A stretch of 64,000 nucleotides of DNA from Streptomyces oceani (GCF_001751245.1 NZ_LJGU01000113.1:174189-238188), one strand, 5' to 3'. Counted from the first letter of the stretch, positions 42,133 to 51,623 are shown. Notes: a model not told the origin generated them from the letters alone. Numbers and translations: made by a program.

Positions 42133-42795
42133 GTGAGGGCAGTGGCCGGCAGAAGTGTGCGCGAGGAGAAGGTCGGGGCGACCAAGGAAGCCATCCTCAC
42201 GGCGGCGGAGCGCCTCTTCGCCGAACGCGGCGTCCACAACGTCTCCAACCGCCAGATCAGCGACGCCGCCGGCCAGGGCAACACGACCGCGGTCAACTAC
42301 CACTTCGGCAACAAGACCGACCTGGTACGCGCCATCTCCCGGCGTCACACAGAACAGATCGAGCTGATCCGCGACCGACTCGTCGTCGCGACCCAGGGAT
42401 CCACGACACTGCGGGACTGGGTGGCCTGCATGGTCCGCCCGGTCACCGAACACCTGGACAGCCTGGGCAGTCCCACCTGGTACGCCCGGTTCAACGCCCA
42501 GGTGACGGCCGACCCCGCGCTCTACGAGGCCATCGCGACCGAACCGGCCTCCGCTCCCTCGCTCCGCACGCTTCTCGACGGCCTCAACGCTCGCCTGCCT
42601 GACCTTCCACCCGAGGTCCAAGCCGCCCGTGGGGCAATGGCCCGGCACCTCATCGTCCAGATGTGTGTCGAGAGGGAACGCGCCCTCGCCAGCGGCGAGT
42701 CGTACCCGCCCGGGGTGTGGACGGACACCGCCGACCTGCTCATCGACGCGCTCACCGGCCTGTGGGACGCGCCGGTGAGCGGTCCGGCAGGGTAG
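42133..42795 (+). CDS. TetR-family transcriptional regulator
   Basis: 220 aa from GTG 42133; GTG 42142 is equally possible. HTH at about residues 20-65 (VHNVSNRQISDAAGQGNTTAVN, then YHFGNKTDLVRAI). The ligand domain resembles regulators of multidrug efflux. Probably represses the divergent MFS exporter through the palindrome at 41876. Confidence 0.85.
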   Translation: MRAVAGRSVREEKVGATKEAILTAAERLFAERGVHNVSNRQISDAAGQGNTTAVNYHFGNKTDLVRAISRRHTEQIELIRDRLVVATQGSTTLRDWVACMVRPVTEHLDSLGSPTWYARFNAQVTADPALYEAIATEPASAPSLRTLLDGLNARLPDLPPEVQAARGAMARHLIVQMCVERERALASGESYPPGVWTDTADLLIDALTGLWDAPVSGPAG

Positions 42796-42850
42796 CCGCG
42801 CCCACGCGCGAAACCCACCCCGTGACCCCATCCCCGGCAAGAACCGCGGC

Positions 42851-44227
42851 TCAGCGACCCTTCTCGCCCGGCTCCAGGATCGCCACGCACTCCATGTGAT
42901 GCGTCATCGGGAACAGGTCGAAGGCGCGCACGAAGCGCGCGACGTATCCCTCTTCCCGGAAGTATCCGAGGTCCCGCGCCAGCGCCGCCGGGTCGCAGGC
43001 GACGTACGCGACACGGCGCGCGCCGAGCCCGGCGAGCTGTCGCACCGTCCGTCGGCCGGCACCCGCGCGGGGCGGGTCCAGCACCACGAGGTCGGCCTCG
43101 GTGATCCCGGTGCGTGGAAGTACGGACTCCACCTTGCCGTGCTCGATCCGCACCCGGGCGGAGTCACCCAGGTTGTGCCGGGCGTCCTCGGCGGCGCGCT
43201 TGTCCGACTCGACCCCGAGCACCGCCCCCTGGTCCCCCACCCGGTCCGCGAGGGCCCCCGCGAACAGCCCGACTCCGCAGTACAGGTCCAGCGCCATCTC
43301 ACCCTTACGCGGCGTGAGCCCCCGCATCACCGTGTCCACCAGCAACTCCGCGGCCTGAGCGTGCCCCTGCCAGAAGCCGCCGTTGCCGACCCGCCAGGTA
43401 CGCCCGTCGGCGCGCTCGCGTACGTACGGTCGGCCGTGCACCCGGTGTACGGCCTGGTCCCGTTCTCCGACCCGGAGCACCGACACCGGGCGGTCCAGCT
43501 CCACCAGCGGCAACCGCCCACCGGGCCGCGGCGTGAGGATCACCTGCCGGTCGTGCGAACCGGTGGCGGCGATCGCGTCCACGGCGGCGATCTGTGGCCA
43601 GCTGCGCTGCTCGACACCCAGCTCACGCACCCCCTCGCTGGCGATCAGGCAGCGGTCGATCGGCTCCACCTCGTGCGAACGATGCCGCCGCAGTCCGGCA
43701 CGCCCCTCGGCGTCCACCGCGTAGTGCACCCGGGTCCGCCAGGCGGGGACCTCGCCGGACGGCACCTTGTCGCCGGGCGCCGGCTCGACGGTCCCGTCCC
43801 AGTGCACGTCCTCGGCTGTGAGCCCGGCCAGTCGCCACAGCTGCTCCGTCAGTACCTGCGCCTTCAGCCGCCGCTGCGCGCCGGGCTTGGCGTGCTGCCA
43901 GTCGCAGCCGCCGCAGAGCCCCGGGCCCGCGTACGGGCACGGGGCGGGGATCCGGTCCTTGGACGCCTCGAGCACCTCGACGGCGTCCGCCCGCAGGTAG
44001 CTGGAGGCGGCGTCGCCCTCGGTCACCCGCACCCGAACCCGCTCGCCGGGCAGGGTGTGGCGCACGAACAGCACCTGTCCTCCGGGCGTACGGGCCACGC
44101 AGTGTCCGCCGTGTGCGACGGCGCCGATCTCCACGGTGTACTCCTCGCCGACGCGGGAGGGCGTCTCCTCCGTACCGGGTTCGACGCTCGTACGGGCTTC
44201 GGCGCTGTCGGGCTGCGGCTCAGACAT
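42851..44227 (-). CDS. Class I SAM-dependent RNA methyltransferase (TrmA/RlmCD type)
   Basis: 458 aa from ATG 44227; the longer frame to 44374 has no ribosome site. N-terminal TRAM domain (about 25-85), a [4Fe-4S] cysteine set in CPYAGPGLCGGCDWQH with a fourth Cys in DRCLIAS, the SAM motif LDLYCGVGLFAGALA (about 320-334), DPPRAGAGRRTV, and the nucleophile Cys in YVACDPAALARDLGYF. It makes 5-methyluridine in rRNA or tRNA. The exact target cannot be read. Confidence 0.88.
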   Translation of the reverse strand: MSEPQPDSAEARTSVEPGTEETPSRVGEEYTVEIGAVAHGGHCVARTPGGQVLFVRHTLPGERVRVRVTEGDAASSYLRADAVEVLEASKDRIPAPCPYAGPGLCGGCDWQHAKPGAQRRLKAQVLTEQLWRLAGLTAEDVHWDGTVEPAPGDKVPSGEVPAWRTRVHYAVDAEGRAGLRRHRSHEVEPIDRCLIASEGVRELGVEQRSWPQIAAVDAIAATGSHDRQVILTPRPGGRLPLVELDRPVSVLRVGERDQAVHRVHGRPYVRERADGRTWRVGNGGFWQGHAQAAELLVDTVMRGLTPRKGEMALDLYCGVGLFAGALADRVGDQGAVLGVESDKRAAEDARHNLGDSARVRIEHGKVESVLPRTGITEADLVVLDPPRAGAGRRTVRQLAGLGARRVAYVACDPAALARDLGYFREEGYVARFVRAFDLFPMTHHMECVAILEPGEKGR

Positions 44228-44516
44228 GAGGGGGTGGCTCCAGATACGTGGACGGACGGGGCTGGTGAACCGGTCCGGTGAACCGGTCTGGTCAAGGCGA
44301 GCTGCGGAGGGTCCGGGCGAGCCAGCCGTCCAGTCTACTGGGCGATCTCGGAGTCCCCGTACGGGTCTTGGCAACCACCCGGGCCGACCGCGTACGCGCG
44401 TCCGCTCGGCTCATCAGTACGATGACCGCGACGGAGCACAGACCACCAGCGAGAGGCTCTCTGGGAAACAGTCGTGCGATCCTGATACGGCCCTGTACGG
44501 GATGAGAGGGACGGGC

Positions 44517-45188
44517 GTGCACATTGTGATCATGGGGTGCGGTCGGGTCGGCTCCGAACTCGCACTGGCCCTGGAACAGCAGGGCCATACCGTCGCCATC
44601 GTGGACCGCGATCCGACGTCGTTCCGACGCCTCGGAGCCGGTTTCGGCGGCCGCAGAGTGACCGGTATCGGCTTCGACCAGGACACCCTACGAGAGGCCG
44701 GTATAGAGGAGGCGGGCGCCTTCGCCGCCGTCAGCAGCGGGGACAACTCGAACATCATCTCCGCCCGGGTCGCCCGGGAGACGTTCGGTGTGGAGAACGT
44801 CGCCGCGCGCATCTACGACCCGCGTCGGGCCGAGGTGTACGAGCGGCTGGGCATCCCGACCGTCGCCACCGTGCGATGGACGGCCGACCAGATGCTGCGC
44901 AGGCTGCTGCCCAGCGGCGCCGAACCGCTCTGGCGCGATCCCACCGGGGGCGTGCAGCTCGCTGAGGTGCACGCCGCGGAGTCCTGGGTCGGGGTACGGA
45001 TCAGCAGGTTGCAGGAGGAGGCCCGGGTGCGGATCGCGTTCCTGACCCGGCTGGGCGAGGCGATGCTCCCCGGCACCGATACGGTGTTGCAGGAGGGCGA
45101 TCTCGTGCACGTGATGATGCGCTGTGACCAGGTGGCCGAGGTCGAAGCGGTGTTCGCCAAGGGGCCCAAGGAGGCACAGCAGCGATGA
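44517..45188 (+). CDS. trkA: TrkA-family potassium uptake regulatory protein (first of pair)
   Basis: 223 aa from GTG 44517 (GAGAGGGA upstream; ATG 44502 alternative). RCK_N domain HIVIMGCGRVGSELALALEQ with the NAD-binding GxGxxG, then an RCK_C domain (about 140-220). Actinobacteria usually encode two adjacent TrkA proteins that gate a potassium channel or transporter; the membrane subunit is not nearby. The stop overlaps the next start (ATGA). Confidence 0.88.
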   Translation: MHIVIMGCGRVGSELALALEQQGHTVAIVDRDPTSFRRLGAGFGGRRVTGIGFDQDTLREAGIEEAGAFAAVSSGDNSNIISARVARETFGVENVAARIYDPRRAEVYERLGIPTVATVRWTADQMLRRLLPSGAEPLWRDPTGGVQLAEVHAAESWVGVRISRLQEEARVRIAFLTRLGEAMLPGTDTVLQEGDLVHVMMRCDQVAEVEAVFAKGPKEAQQR

Positions 45189-45850
45189 GGGTGGCGATTG
45201 CCGGAGCCGGCGCGGTGGGCCGTTCGATCGCCGGCGAACTCCTGGAGAACGGCCACGAGGTACTGCTGATCGACAAGACACCGACGGCGATCTCCGTTGA
45301 GCGGGTGCCCCAGGCCGAGTGGCTGCTGGCCGACGCGTGCGAGATCACCTCGCTCGACGAGGCGGCGCTGGAGCGCTGCCACGTGGTGATCGCCGCGACC
45401 GGCGACGACAAGGTGAACCTGGTCGTCTCGCTGCTCGGGAAGACGGAGTACGGCGTGCCCCGGGTCGTCTCGCGGGTGAACAACCCCAAGAACGAGTGGC
45501 TGTTCAACGAGTCGTGGGGAGTCGATGTCGCCGTCTCCACACCTCGGTTGATGTCCGCGCTGGTCGAGGAGGCGGTGAGTGTCGGTGACCTCGTCCGGCT
45601 GATGCGCTTCTCCCAGGGGGACGCCAACCTCGTCGAGCTGACCCTGGCCCCGGAGGCGGCCCTGGTCGGCACCGCCGTGGGCGAGGTCAAGTGGCCGCAG
45701 GACACCTCCCTGGTCACGATCATCCGCGGCAACCGGGTCCTGACGCCCTCCCCCGAGGACGCGCTCGAGGCGGGCGACGAGTTGCTGTTCGTGGCGGCGC
45801 CGGCCCGCGAGGAGCAGTTGGAGGAGTTGCTGTCGGGACGGGGCGGCTGA
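45185..45850 (+). CDS. trkA: TrkA-family potassium uptake regulatory protein (second of pair)
   Basis: 221 aa. RCK_N with RVAIAGAGAVGRSIAGELLE and the Asp-ending second strand VLLIDK, a conserved TGDDKVNLVVSLLGK loop, and a C-terminal RCK_C (ALVGTAVGEVKWPQDTSLVT). Translationally coupled to the preceding TrkA gene; the two probably form a heteromeric ring. A strong hairpin follows. Confidence 0.88.
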   Translation: MRVAIAGAGAVGRSIAGELLENGHEVLLIDKTPTAISVERVPQAEWLLADACEITSLDEAALERCHVVIAATGDDKVNLVVSLLGKTEYGVPRVVSRVNNPKNEWLFNESWGVDVAVSTPRLMSALVEEAVSVGDLVRLMRFSQGDANLVELTLAPEAALVGTAVGEVKWPQDTSLVTIIRGNRVLTPSPEDALEAGDELLFVAAPAREEQLEELLSGRGG

Positions 45851-45879
45851 CCGACAGTGACCGACCGGCGAGGCGCGCA

Positions 45880-45913
45880 CGGCTCGTACGGCTGGTACCA
45901 CCCGTACGAGCCG
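45880..45913. terminator. Strong hairpin between trkA and the DUF3159 gene
   Basis: A 12-base perfect stem CGGCTCGTACGG/CCGTACGAGCCG with a 10-base loop, in the gap between two convergent genes. Bidirectional terminator by position. Confidence 0.7.
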
Positions 45914-45919
45914 CCGCGC

Positions 45920-46765
45920 TCAGCGGCGGTGCCGGCCGGGGAGGCGTGACTCCGCGGTGTCGTCTCCCTGGTCGGGGTCCGTGGTCGGTGCCTGGGCCGG
46001 CGTCGCGTCCGGCTGCTCGCCCGTGGCCGTCTCCCGTGCGGCCTTCGCCGCCTCCTCGGCCTCTTCCTCCGCCTCCATCTCGGCGATGACGTCGATCGGT
46101 GGCGGCGCCTTGGCGAGGAAGATCCAGGTGAGGTAGACCGCGAGCAACAGCGGCGGGATCTTCAGTGCCACCGTCACCCAGCCGAACCGGGTCGGGTCCG
46201 ACCACCAGTACAGCGGGAAGAGGATCGCGGCCTTGCCCAGGAAGATGAAGCCCCAGGCGTAACTGGCCTTCACATAGGCCCGCTTGCGGCCCGGGTTGCG
46301 GGTGCGCCAGGAGAGGTTCTCCCGGAAGATCGGTCCGAGGATCACACCGAGCAGCGGCCAACCCGCGAAGGCGCTGAGGAGGTACGCGAGGGACAGCCCC
46401 AAGCCGTAGAGCATGCCCGGCAGATAGAAGTCCTTCGCGTTGCCCGTGACCATCGCGAAGACGACTCCGACCAGCACCCCGAAGACGCCGCTGAACGCGT
46501 GCTTGAGGGTGTCCCGCCGCACGAGCCGTGCCACCCCGAGCAGAGCCGAGAGAACCAGAGCGGCGATGGCGGAGGATCGCAGATCCTGGTTGATCGTGAA
46601 GATCAGGATGAAGACAAGGCCGGGGACCGTGGTCTCCACCAGGCCGCGTACGCCGCCGAACGCCTCGAACAGGGCCGCCTCGGTGAGCGCGTGCGGATTG
46701 TCCGGCGCGGACTCGTCCGGCGCTTCGTCCTGGTCGGCGCCGGTCGACTTGTCGAGGGAGGACAC
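45920..46765 (-). CDS. DUF3159 membrane protein
   Basis: 281 aa. An acidic N-terminal ~25 residues, then TEAALFEAFGGVRGLVETTV (the DUF3159 opening) and five or six membrane helices (about 45-225), then a long acidic/Ala-rich cytoplasmic tail (EMEAEEEAEEAAKAARETA). The family is actinobacterial with no established function. It is conserved next to the OB-fold and DUF3710 genes and starts three bases after the OB-fold stop. Confidence 0.85.
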   Translation of the reverse strand: MSSLDKSTGADQDEAPDESAPDNPHALTEAALFEAFGGVRGLVETTVPGLVFILIFTINQDLRSSAIAALVLSALLGVARLVRRDTLKHAFSGVFGVLVGVVFAMVTGNAKDFYLPGMLYGLGLSLAYLLSAFAGWPLLGVILGPIFRENLSWRTRNPGRKRAYVKASYAWGFIFLGKAAILFPLYWWSDPTRFGWVTVALKIPPLLLAVYLTWIFLAKAPPPIDVIAEMEAEEEAEEAAKAARETATGEQPDATPAQAPTTDPDQGDDTAESRLPGRHRR

Positions 46766-46768
46766 CCG

Positions 46769-47164
46769 CTACTCCTGTCCGAGAGGTCGCAGCTCGTACT
46801 TGGGATTGAACAGCACCGGGCGACCACGGTTCATCGCGATCCGCCCCCAGACGATCATCTTCCGGCCTGGTTCCACGCCCGCGATCGCCCGCCGGCCCAG
46901 CCAGACGACGTCCAGGGCCGCCGAACCGTCGAAGAGTTCCGCCTCCAGCGAGGGCACTCCGGCACGTGGTTGCAGGGTGACGGTGCGCAGTGTACCGGTC
47001 ACGCGCACGACTTGCCGATCCCCGCAGTCGCGGATCGGCGTACACCCCGCCCCGGAGGCGTCCTCTTCCGACGCCAGCGCCGCGTCCTCCTCCGGAGCGG
47101 ACAACCGCTCCAGGAAACGCCGGAACCGGCCAGCTCGCTTCGCTTGCGGGATGGCGCCTGTCAT
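46769..47164 (-). CDS. OB-fold nucleic-acid-binding domain protein
   Basis: 131 aa. An N-terminal helical segment (RFRRFLERLSAPEEDAAL), then an OB fold from about residue 50: VVRVTGTLRTVTLQPRAGVP, LEAELFDGSAALDVVWLGRR, IAGVEPGRKMIVWGRIAMN. It resembles the tRNA-anticodon/RecG-like OB group. A conserved small actinobacterial protein; role unknown. Adjacent to the DUF3159 gene, probably one transcript. Confidence 0.83.
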   Translation of the reverse strand: MTGAIPQAKRAGRFRRFLERLSAPEEDAALASEEDASGAGCTPIRDCGDRQVVRVTGTLRTVTLQPRAGVPSLEAELFDGSAALDVVWLGRRAIAGVEPGRKMIVWGRIAMNRGRPVLFNPKYELRPLGQE

Positions 47165-47480
47165 GACCGCCAGCGTACCGGTGCGTGCCGCGCCTCTTCA
47201 CGTGGTGGGTTGGTCGGCGATGGTCAGGGAGGGCTGGACGGCGAGCGCCCCGCGATGGCGGCCCGTTGCCGCTGGCCGCCGAGGGGCTCCGGGTCGCTGC
47301 TCGTGGTGCTATCGAGACCGACTGGGACCAGCGGCGCAAGCGCCGGGCCAGCCACGCGGCGCCACCGTTCGGCCACGCGGACGGCGAGGGGCGCCCGGGA
47401 CGTCGGCGCCTGGCGGGCGTCAACGACGGTACGGAGGCCACCCGCCCGGAGGCGTCCGACCCGTCGACACCGCGCTTCGG
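47165..47480. other. Gap upstream of the OB-fold gene
   Basis: 316 bases between the DUF3710 stop and the OB-fold start. Open frames cross it on the plus strand but lack any recognisable protein pattern. It should contain the OB-fold promoter. Nothing else seen. Confidence 0.4.
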
Positions 47481-48269
47481 CTACCGGACTTCGGTGATCT
47501 CCGGCCCGCGCTGCAGCTTGTCCAGCCCGCCCGCGAAGCGCGAACTCTCCTCCACGGTCTCCTGCTGCACGCCGTCCGGAACCATCTGGGCGTCCTCGGG
47601 AAGCTTCAGGACGATCGGGTCCCGGGGGGCCATGGGGCCCTCACCCCGGACGACGACCGTGTCCTGGAACACCCGCTCCAGCAGCCCCGCCGCTTCCGGC
47701 TGGACCGCGCCCTGCCCGGAGATGACGCCCCGCAGGAACCAGCGCGGGCCGTCGACCCCGACGAACCGCACCACCTGTACGCCGTTCTTTCCGTCCGGGA
47801 GTTGCACGGGGACCTGGGCACGCAGTTCCCACCCCAGCGGTCCCTCGACCTCGTCGATGACGCCGCCCTGCTTGGTGATGCCGGAGGCGACCTCCTCGCG
47901 TACCTCCTCCCAGAGGCCCTCACGGCGGGGAGCGGCGAAGGCCTGCAACTGCACCGCGCTGTCCTGCAACACGACCGTGGCGGCCACGATCGAGTCGCCG
48001 GCCACCTCGACGCGCAGTTCCATGCCCTCGACGCCCGGTACGCACAGGCCACCCAGGTCGACTCGGCCCTCGCTCGGGTCGGTCACCTCGGACAGGTCCC
48101 AGGGACCGTCCGGTCGGGGCGCGGGCGGCAGCTTCACCCGCTCCGCCTCGGCGTCGGCGTCCGCGTCGATCGCCTCAGCGGCGGTGTCCTCCCCCACGGA
48201 CTCGTCCGTCTCGAACTCGTCCGAGGCGCCCGCGGGCTCTTCGCTCTTCTTGCGACGACGTCCGAACAC
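47481..48269 (-). CDS. DUF3710 domain protein
   Basis: 262 aa. The N-terminus begins MFGRRRKKSEE and is acidic and disordered to about residue 40; the conserved domain follows with RPDGPWDLSEV, VDLGGLCVPGVEGMELRVE and WFLRGVISGQGA. Its usual neighbours are dut and an OB-fold gene, as here. Function not established. It starts 20 bases after the dut stop on the same strand. Confidence 0.88.
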   Translation of the reverse strand: MFGRRRKKSEEPAGASDEFETDESVGEDTAAEAIDADADAEAERVKLPPAPRPDGPWDLSEVTDPSEGRVDLGGLCVPGVEGMELRVEVAGDSIVAATVVLQDSAVQLQAFAAPRREGLWEEVREEVASGITKQGGVIDEVEGPLGWELRAQVPVQLPDGKNGVQVVRFVGVDGPRWFLRGVISGQGAVQPEAAGLLERVFQDTVVVRGEGPMAPRDPIVLKLPEDAQMVPDGVQQETVEESSRFAGGLDKLQRGPEITEVR

Positions 48270-48289
48270 GTCACTGTCCTCTCAGATCT

Positions 48290-48805
48290 TCAGTCCTGGT
48301 CAGAACCGGCCGAGCCGGCCGCAATGAAACCATCCGCCACCCCCGTCGAACTGGCCGAATGGCCACCCGTCGAGCCGAATCCCCCGGTTGCCCGTGCCGA
48401 TCCGGGCAGCTGGGCGACCTCGTGGAAACGCACCTTCTCCACCCGCTGGACGACGAGTTGCGCGACGCGGTCAAAACGGTCGAAGCGGACGGGCGCGTAG
48501 GGATCGAGGTTGACCACAATCACCTTGATCTCCCCACGGTACCCGGCGTCGACCGTTCCGGGGGCGTTCACCAACGCGACGCCGCAACGGGCCGCGAGCC
48601 CGGAACGCGGATGTACGAAAGCCGCGTACCCGTCCGGCAGCGCGATAGACACTCCCGTCGGCAGCACGGTCCGCTCGCCCGGGGCGAGTTCGGCGGCTTC
48701 GGTCGTCATCAGATCACACCCCGCGTCTCCCGGGTGTGCGAAGTCCGGCATCGGCACCTCGGGGTCGAGCCGGCGCAGCAGCACGTCTACCGGGGCGCTC
48801 GTCAC
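48290..48805 (-). CDS. dut: dUTP diphosphatase
   Basis: 171 aa trimeric dUTPase. The five motifs are present: I PGDAGCDLMTTE, II PRSGLAAR, III NAPGTVDAGYRGEI, IV RVAQLVVQ, V RATGGFGSTGG. It hydrolyses dUTP to dUMP and PPi, keeping uracil out of DNA. Its start overlaps the thioesterase stop by four bases. The C-terminal ~20 residues after motif V are extra and low-complexity. Confidence 0.95.
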   Translation of the reverse strand: MTSAPVDVLLRRLDPEVPMPDFAHPGDAGCDLMTTEAAELAPGERTVLPTGVSIALPDGYAAFVHPRSGLAARCGVALVNAPGTVDAGYRGEIKVIVVNLDPYAPVRFDRFDRVAQLVVQRVEKVRFHEVAQLPGSARATGGFGSTGGHSASSTGVADGFIAAGSAGSDQD

Positions 48806-49395
48806 GGGTTCACCTCGAACGCGCGCGCCCGCCTGACCTGGTCCGGATCGGCCATGACGGCTTCGATCTCCTCCGCCCGGCCGTTGTCGACGAAGTGCTC
48901 GACCTTGACCTCGATGAACAGGCCGTCCGCCCGTGCCGCGACGGGACCCTCCGGCCCGCCGATCCGGCCGATGGCCGAGCAGTAGATCTTTCGTCCGCTC
49001 CGCGCGGTCGCGTACGCGCTCAGATGCAGGGTCGTGCCGACCGGCACGGGCCGTACGTAGTCCGTCTCCAGCCGCCCGGTGACGGCGATCACGTGCATCA
49101 GCCAGCCGAGCGAGCCGAGCGTCTCGTCCATCGCGGTGGCCAACACCCCGCCGTGCGCCAGACCAGGCGCGCCCTGGTGGGCCGGCTGCACGGTGAACTC
49201 GGCGGTGACGCTTACCCCCTCACCCGCCCTGGCCTCCAGGTGCAGGCCGTGCGGTTGGTCGCCGCCGCATCCGAAACACTCGGCGTAGTGCGCGCCCAGC
49301 AGTTCGCCGGGGGCGGGAGCGTCAGGATGGCGCATCGGCGAGGTAGCGTCGGCGGGCGGGGTCAGGGACGTTCTGGACTGTTCGGCAGCACTCAC
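48802..49395 (-). CDS. PaaI-family (hotdog-fold) thioesterase
   Basis: 197 aa. The hotdog core carries APGLAHGGVLATAMDETLGS (about 74-93), with the catalytic-type Asp/Glu and the HGG loop, and TDYVRPVPVGTTLHLSAYA. The substrate is probably an acyl-CoA, but unknown. The first ~40 residues include an ECFGCG sequence. Coupled to dut by a four-base overlap; divergent from the DUF3093 gene. Confidence 0.85.
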   Translation of the reverse strand: MSAAEQSRTSLTPPADATSPMRHPDAPAPGELLGAHYAECFGCGGDQPHGLHLEARAGEGVSVTAEFTVQPAHQGAPGLAHGGVLATAMDETLGSLGWLMHVIAVTGRLETDYVRPVPVGTTLHLSAYATARSGRKIYCSAIGRIGGPEGPVAARADGLFIEVKVEHFVDNGRAEEIEAVMADPDQVRRARAFEVNP

Positions 49396-49454
49396 GTGTG
49401 CAGACCCTACCGCCGAGTCGGGTGCGGGGTCGCGGGCGTGCCAAGCTTGAGTGC

Positions 49455-49949
49455 ATGCAGCCCTACGACGAACGTCTCACCGCGCCCCGCTCCTGGTGGT
49501 TGATCACCGTGCTGAGTGGCGTCTCCCTGGCGCTGATCCTGCTGCCGCTGGGCGTTCTTCCGATGCTCGGTGGCCTGGCGGCGGGGGTGGCGTTGGCCGC
49601 GGTGGCGGTGAGCGCGTATGGCTCGGTGCGGGTGCGCGTCGTCGCCGGGTCGCTCGTCGCGGGTGACGCGCGGATTCCGCTCTCGGCGCTCGGGGAGGCG
49701 GACGTGCTCGGGGAGGAGGAGGCGCGGGCCTGGCGTACGTACAAGGCGGATCCGCGCGCACACCTGGTGTTGCGGGGTTACGTGCCAACTGCCGTACGGG
49801 TGCGGGTGATCGACCCGGACGACCCGACGCCGTACGTCTACCTCTCGACCCGGCGTCCCGAGGCGCTGGTCGAGGCGTTGCGCGCGGCAGGCGAGGCCGA
49901 GCGTGCAGGGCTGGAGGGCCGGGACGGTCGGGCCGAGACGGCGCGGTAG
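49455..49949 (+). CDS. DUF3093 membrane protein
   Basis: 164 aa from ATG 49455. MQPYDERLTAPRSWW is the family opening. Two membrane helices (about 15-55, with VSLALILLPLGVLPMLGGLA), then a soluble domain with RVVAGSLVAGDARIPLSALG and PYVYLSTRRPEALVEAL. Small actinobacterial inner-membrane protein of unknown role. Confidence 0.85.
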   Translation: MQPYDERLTAPRSWWLITVLSGVSLALILLPLGVLPMLGGLAAGVALAAVAVSAYGSVRVRVVAGSLVAGDARIPLSALGEADVLGEEEARAWRTYKADPRAHLVLRGYVPTAVRVRVIDPDDPTPYVYLSTRRPEALVEALRAAGEAERAGLEGRDGRAETAR

Positions 49950-50049
49950 GCGTCTCTTGGGGCGCGTGCCCGGAGCGGTCCAGGATTTTCGCACACCCGC
50001 CCCAGGGGGCCCGGCGGGTGAGACCAGGCGAAGGCCACCGTTGGTGAGG

Positions 50050-50916
50050 TCAGCTCTGGTCGGTGGCGTCGCCCGGGAGCGCGGTGCGCGGGTGCCCCTC
50101 GGCGTGCGACACCTCCCACGGGACGTGCTGCGCACGCAGATCGGCCCGGACGCGGCGAGCGAGCTTGGCCGTGTCGTTCCGGTTCATCACCGCGCCGACG
50201 GCCGCCCCGACCAGGAACGGCGTGAGGTTGGGCAGGTTGCGCAGGGTCCGCTTCATGATCTGCTCGCGCAGCTCTCGCTTCAGCTGGCCGCCCATCGCCG
50301 CGTTCAGCGTCGTCGGCTTGGTCAGGTTGACTCCGCGTTGGCCGGTCCATGCCGAGAGGTAGGCGAAGGCGCGCTGCGAGGACGTGCCGGGTGCCGGGCA
50401 GCCGTACAACTCGTGCAGCTCGGCGATGAGTTTGATCTCGACCGAGGCGACCCCGACCAGCTCCGCCGCGAGTTCCGCCGGCATCGCGGGCGGTACGGGC
50501 ATCATCGCCGCGGCTCCCACGCCGGCGCCCACCGTCGCGGAACTCCTCGTCGCCCCGGAGACCAGCCGATCCGCGATCTCCTCCGGGCCGAGTCCGGGGA
50601 ACTGCCGGAACAAGGTCTCCCGCCCCCGCACCGGAATGCGCGGGGCGGTGTCCATCACGCGGTCCGCGACGACACCCAGGAAGCCGCGGACCCTCCCCTG
50701 GCGCTCGCGCTCCCCGTCCTCCGTGCCCCCTGTTTCCATGCCCTCCGTGTCCGTGCCATCGGCCTCCATGCCCCGCGACGCCGTCTCCGGGTTGGTCGCC
50801 CCGCGACGGTTTCGTCGCAGGCCCGGGACTCGGCGCCAGCGCGGCGCGGGCACGAGCGAGGCGCCGTCTTCCGTGTCGCTGCCTCGCTCGGCGTCCGGTA
50901 TGTCCTCCTCCGACAC
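50050..50916 (-). CDS. Conserved actinobacterial protein (hydrophobic helical core)
   Basis: 288 aa. Residues 1-75 are charged and disordered, followed by a helical core with small hydrophobic patches (SATVGAGVGAAAMMPVPPAM; NLTPFLVGAAVGAVMNRNDT near 240-259). FAYLSAWTGQRGVNLTKPTT is typical of a Streptomyces family next to DUF4193 genes. No catalytic motif seen; function unknown. It starts 15 bases after the DUF4193 stop on the same strand. Confidence 0.75.
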   Translation of the reverse strand: MSEEDIPDAERGSDTEDGASLVPAPRWRRVPGLRRNRRGATNPETASRGMEADGTDTEGMETGGTEDGERERQGRVRGFLGVVADRVMDTAPRIPVRGRETLFRQFPGLGPEEIADRLVSGATRSSATVGAGVGAAAMMPVPPAMPAELAAELVGVASVEIKLIAELHELYGCPAPGTSSQRAFAYLSAWTGQRGVNLTKPTTLNAAMGGQLKRELREQIMKRTLRNLPNLTPFLVGAAVGAVMNRNDTAKLARRVRADLRAQHVPWEVSHAEGHPRTALPGDATDQS

Positions 50917-50931
50917 GTCGACCGGGACCCG

Positions 50932-51231
50932 TCAAGCCGCGCAGTCGCGGCAGATCGGGTGGCCGTTCTTCTCCGCGGCGAGCTGTGAACGGTGGTGCAC
51001 CAGGAAGCAGCTCATGCACGTGAACTCGTCGGCCTGGCGGGGCAGCACCCGGACGGACAGCTCCTCGTTGGAGAGATCCGCACCGGGCAGCTCGAGACCC
51101 TCGGCCTGCTCGAACTCGTCCACGTCCACGTTGGACGCGGACTTGTCGTTCCGCCGGGCCTTCAGTTCCTCGATGCTGTCCTCGTTGACCTCATCGTCGG
51201 TCTTGCGTGGAGTGTCGTAATCCGTAGCCAT
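50932..51231 (-). CDS. DUF4193 small zinc-ribbon-like protein
   Basis: 99 aa. MATDYDTPRKTDDEVNEDSI is the family N-terminus. The C-terminal half holds CMSCFLVHHRSQL and CRDCAA, a C-x2-C...C-x2-C pattern suited to one zinc ion. The family lies near dut/ctaB regions across actinobacteria; its role is unknown. The ATG follows GGGGGAGAGGGAC. Confidence 0.9.
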   Translation of the reverse strand: MATDYDTPRKTDDEVNEDSIEELKARRNDKSASNVDVDEFEQAEGLELPGADLSNEELSVRVLPRQADEFTCMSCFLVHHRSQLAAEKNGHPICRDCAA

Positions 51232-51623
51232 GTCCCTCTCCCCCTCTGGGTGTCTTTTCTGTCTCCAGCGCTGCTAACGCGTGAGAGGCCGAGCTTGTGC
51301 CCGACCTGAGGCGGAGATTTTGCCTCACATCAAGGTCTGTTACTCAATCGACACCCAACCGCACCCCTGAAGAGTGATGGTCCGGCGTCGACCTTCGGCG
51401 TGCACAGTCCGAATGTCGCATTTTGTGCGCGACACTCCGGTGTGTGCCCATGACCGCCGGCCGGGGAAACCTGGATTTTCCCGGATTTCTTCCCGCTGAC
51501 GATCACCGAAAATGGACGGTCGGCCCGAGTGTGTGATCCGTCACAGCGAGGTCACAGTGAGCCGGCGAGCGGGCACCACCCTGCCAGCAGGGGGTCTCCC
51601 ACGGTCCGTCCGCAGGCATGATC
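51232..51623. other. Gap between the CutS gene and the DUF4193 gene
   Basis: 392 bases. Contains the DUF4193 ribosome site and presumably its promoter. The half nearest cutS has the direct repeat GTCACA (51539-51560) and a small palindrome GTGATCCGTCAC. No gene or clear terminator. Confidence 0.4.

Noticed and set aside
47185..48327. A 380-codon plus-strand frame
   Set aside because: Antisense to the DUF3710 gene, with Ser/Thr/Arg-rich shadow composition.
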